DNA from: Pseudomonas sp. ANT_H4
Lineage (GTDB): Bacteria > Pseudomonadota > Gammaproteobacteria > Pseudomonadales > Pseudomonadaceae
Direction of reading: 5' to 3'
DNA: 64,000 nucleotides
NCBI RefSeq assembly: GCF_008369295.1
Contig: NZ_VOBG01000008.1
Location: 1-64,000 of the forward strand
In this document: positions 59,389-64,000 of the stretch, one piece after another
Layout: each line of letters starts with the position of its first letter
Position numbering within the stretch: the stretch's first letter is position 1
Program-made: the position numbers and the translations under genes
The notes under the pieces: model-generated
What the model saw: only the letters and a program-made list of their open reading frames with translations
The model's database searches: none
What the model was told of the DNA's origin: nothing

Positions 59389-60606
59389 TCAGGTGCGGTA
59401 TTCCGCGTTGATCTTCACATACTCGTGGGACAGGTCAGTGGTCCAGATGGTTTCGCTGCACTCACCACGACCCAGCTCGATGCGGATGGTGATTTCTTCA
59501 CGCTGCATCACAGCCGAACCCTGGGCTTCGGTGTAGGTCGCAGCACGGGCGCCACGGCTGGCGATGCACACTTCGCCGAGGAACACGTCAATCTTGCTCA
59601 CGTCCAGATTGGGTACGCCGGCACGGCCGACAGCAGCCAGGATGCGGCCCCAGTTCGGGTCCGAGGCAAACAGCGCGGTTTTGATCAGCGGCGAATGGGC
59701 CACGGTGTAGCCCACATCCAGGCATTCCTGGTGATTGCCGCCGCCGTTGACTTCAACGGTGACGAACTTGGTTGCACCTTCGCCGTCGCGCACGATGGCC
59801 TGGGCCACGTCCATGCACACTTCGAACACCGCCTGCTTCAACGCCGCGAACAACGGGCCGGCGGAAGAGGTGATTTCCGGAAGGTTGGCCTTGCCAGTGG
59901 CGATCAACATGCAGCAATCGTTGGTCGAGGTGTCGCCGTCGATGGTGATGCGGTTGAACGACTTGTTGGCGCCGTCCAGCAGCAGGTTTTGCAACACGTC
60001 ACGGGAGACTTTGGCGTCGGTGGCGATATAGCCGAGCATGGTCGCCATGTTCGGGCGGATCATGCCGGCGCCTTTGCTGATACCGGTGACAGTGATGGTC
60101 ACGCCTTCGTGCTCAAACTGGCGGCTCGCGCCTTTGGGCAGGGTATCGGTGGTCATGATCCCGGTGGCAGCAGCCGCCCAGTTGTCCACGGACAGGTCAT
60201 CGAGTGCAGCTTGCAAGGCACCTTCGATTTTCTCTACAGGCAGCGGCTCACCAATCACGCCGGTGGAGTACGGCAGCACTAGATTGGCATCGACGCCAGT
60301 CAGTTCAGCCAGCTTAGCGCAGGTACGCGCGGCAGCGGCCAGGCCTGGCTCGCCGGTACCGGCGTTGGCATTGCCGGTGTTGGTCAACAGGTAGCGCACC
60401 GGGCCTTCGACCCGTTGTTTGGCCAGGATCACCGGAGCTGCGCAAAACGCGTTCAGGGTGAATACGCCGGCGACGGTCGAGCCTTCGGCACAGCGCATCA
60501 CCACTACATCCTTGCGCCCCGGGCGCTTGATGCCGGCCGAAGCGATACCGAGTTCAAAACCGGCAACCGGGTGCAACGTGGGCAAAGGACCAAGACCAAC
60601 AGCCAT
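59389..60606 (-). CDS. argJ: Bifunctional ornithine acetyltransferase/N-acetylglutamate synthase
   Basis: 405 residues. Recycles the acetyl group in arginine synthesis. The autoproteolysis motif [20 protein letters not shown], with the nucleophilic Thr at the cleavage junction (A-T-M-L), and [15 protein letters not shown] are present. ATG 60606 gives the usual start MAVGLGPL. It is downstream of secA on the same strand. Confidence 0.95.
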   Translation of the reverse strand: MAVGLGPLPTLHPVAGFELGIASAGIKRPGRKDVVVMRCAEGSTVAGVFTLNAFCAAPVILAKQRVEGPVRYLLTNTGNANAGTGEPGLAAAARTCAKLAELTGVDANLVLPYSTGVIGEPLPVEKIEGALQAALDDLSVDNWAAAATGIMTTDTLPKGASRQFEHEGVTITVTGISKGAGMIRPNMATMLGYIATDAKVSRDVLQNLLLDGANKSFNRITIDGDTSTNDCCMLIATGKANLPEITSSAGPLFAALKQAVFEVCMDVAQAIVRDGEGATKFVTVEVNGGGNHQECLDVGYTVAHSPLIKTALFASDPNWGRILAAVGRAGVPNLDVSKIDVFLGEVCIASRGARAATYTEAQGSAVMQREEITIRIELGRGECSETIWTTDLSHEYVKINAEYRT

Positions 60607-60666
60607 GAATGCGCTCCTTAAAATGTTTGATGTCTGCGCCGTCGTCATCGACGGTGATTAAATGGC

Positions 60667-60699
60667 AAAACGCCGCGACGGCTGATGCCGGTCGCGGCG
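60667..60699 (-). terminator. Terminator of secA
   Basis: CGCCGCGAC / GTCGCGGCG stem followed on the minus strand by TTTT, between secA and argJ. Confidence 0.7.
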
Positions 60700-60726
60700 C
60701 GGGGTGTTTCTTGTCAGCGGAAAATC

Positions 60727-63462
<2,736 letters not shown>

Positions 63463-63767
63463 ATCGGCAGGTTCTTCCACACATAGGGATGGAGGGCGCC
63501 CCGTGAGTCGCCCGAGCAGCCCTCATGGCCGCACGCGAACGAGCATTCTACCCGGAAACGTGGGTGAGGAAAGTGGCGTTATTCCACGATGCTGGCACGG
63601 CGCTCTAAGAGGGCTTGTTTAAAATAAGGGCTTTTTGCTGAACTTCAACCCATTGGGGTAAGAAGTTACTCATTGATTTAATGGATAAACTGCCTGTAAA
63701 GCAATGGCCGCAGCGGCGCAGACGCTTTCTGCTACCATGGCAGCTCTGTTACTCAAGGTGTCTGATC
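63463..63767. other. Divergent region between secA and dciA
   Basis: 305 bases carrying the promoters for secA (leftward) and dciA (rightward). In E. coli, SecM upstream regulates secA, but no secM-like gene is visible here. Confidence 0.4.
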
Positions 63768-64000
63768 ATGGCATTTCGCCCTCTTACGGCCCGTGCTCCC
63801 GCCGTGTTGCTTCGCGAAGCCAAGCCTTTAAAAGCCATCTTCGGCCATGCGCAACGCCTGGGCCATCTGCAACGCCTCGTGGACAGCCAACTGCAACCCG
63901 CCGCCCGCGAACACTGTCATGTGGCGTCGTGGCGCGAAGGCAACTTGCTGCTGATCGTCACCGACGGACATTGGGCGACCCGCTTGCGCTATCAGCAAAA
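63768..64000 (+). CDS. dciA: DciA (DUF721) replication protein, 5' part
   Basis: Only the first 77 codons are in the window. The start MAFRPLTARAPAVLLREAKP and LVDSQLQPAAREHCHVASWR with LLLIVTDGHWATRLRYQ match the DUF721/DciA family, which helps load the replicative helicase DnaB where DnaC is absent. AAGGTG lies 8 bases before ATG 63768. Divergent from secA, as in P. aeruginosa. Confidence 0.88.
   Translation, partial: MAFRPLTARAPAVLLREAKPLKAIFGHAQRLGHLQRLVDSQLQPAAREHCHVASWREGNLLLIVTDGHWATRLRYQQ

Overview
The window is a chromosomal segment of a Pseudomonas, most likely of the P. fluorescens group. The reasons are the high GC content, Pseudomonas-typical gene blocks (cpxR/cpxP-like/cpxA, arcDABC, gcsR-gcvHP-sdaA-gcvT, nadA/tRNA-Lys/queCE/tol-pal/ruv/aspS, argJ/secA/dciA), an OprD-family porin, and the short intergenic palindromes (REP/REPIN and a 137-140 bp relative) usual in that group. 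No rRNA, CRISPR array, prophage or complete insertion sequence was found. The only mobile-DNA traces are an IS256-type transposase fragment near 1.9-2.0 kb and the MITE-like repeats.

Layout. 0-2 kb: a VgrG cut short in its spike domain, followed by an intergenic region with the IS256 remnant. 2-5 kb: AroP-like permease, then a 45-residue acidic peptide gene and a 319-residue M29-aminopeptidase-fold protein in one orientation, separated by a hairpin and closed by a terminator. This pair is the best candidate for an undescribed system. 5-10.2 kb: rluB, a DUF1289 gene, scpB/scpA, a YciO-type protein and a PHP-domain nuclease on the minus strand. 10.2-15.7 kb: yciB, a YciI-like gene, a coiled-coil membrane protein, the CpxR/CpxP-like/CpxA envelope-stress set with a CpxR box, and a CoA-transferase. 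15.8-22.6 kb: two divergent ArcD-type arginine/ornithine antiporters and arcABC (arginine deiminase pathway). 22.6-31.4 kb: a DUF5064 gene, the TyrR-like enhancer-binding protein GcsR, and its probable target operon gcvH-gcvP-sdaA-gcvT (glycine cleavage plus serine deamination). That operon has three operator-like 18-mers and a sigma-54 promoter, and a REPIN lies where glyA is found in P. aeruginosa.

31.7-35.2 kb: a cold-shock gene, an RDD protein, nadA, and a RES/Xre toxin-antitoxin pair lying between nadA and tRNA-Lys, a known island hotspot. 35.2-50.2 kb: queC/queE, the Tol-Pal envelope operon, ruvCAB, yebC, aspS, a zinc-ribbon gene, a Dps-like gene, a membrane-anchored cold-shock-domain gene, slyX and a HIT gene. 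50.9-52.2 kb: an OprD-family porin. 52.4-64 kb: mscS, yajQ, a panE-like gene, an orphan sensor kinase, a PduO-type cobalamin adenosyltransferase, a MutT/ThiE-like fusion, a GST, argJ, secA and the start of dciA.

Most of the window is conserved housekeeping sequence. The accessory or unusual parts are the truncated VgrG/IS region, the peptide/M29 pair, the RES/Xre module, and the rewired arc and gcv loci. Functions are assigned from motif recognition and gene order; no database search was run.
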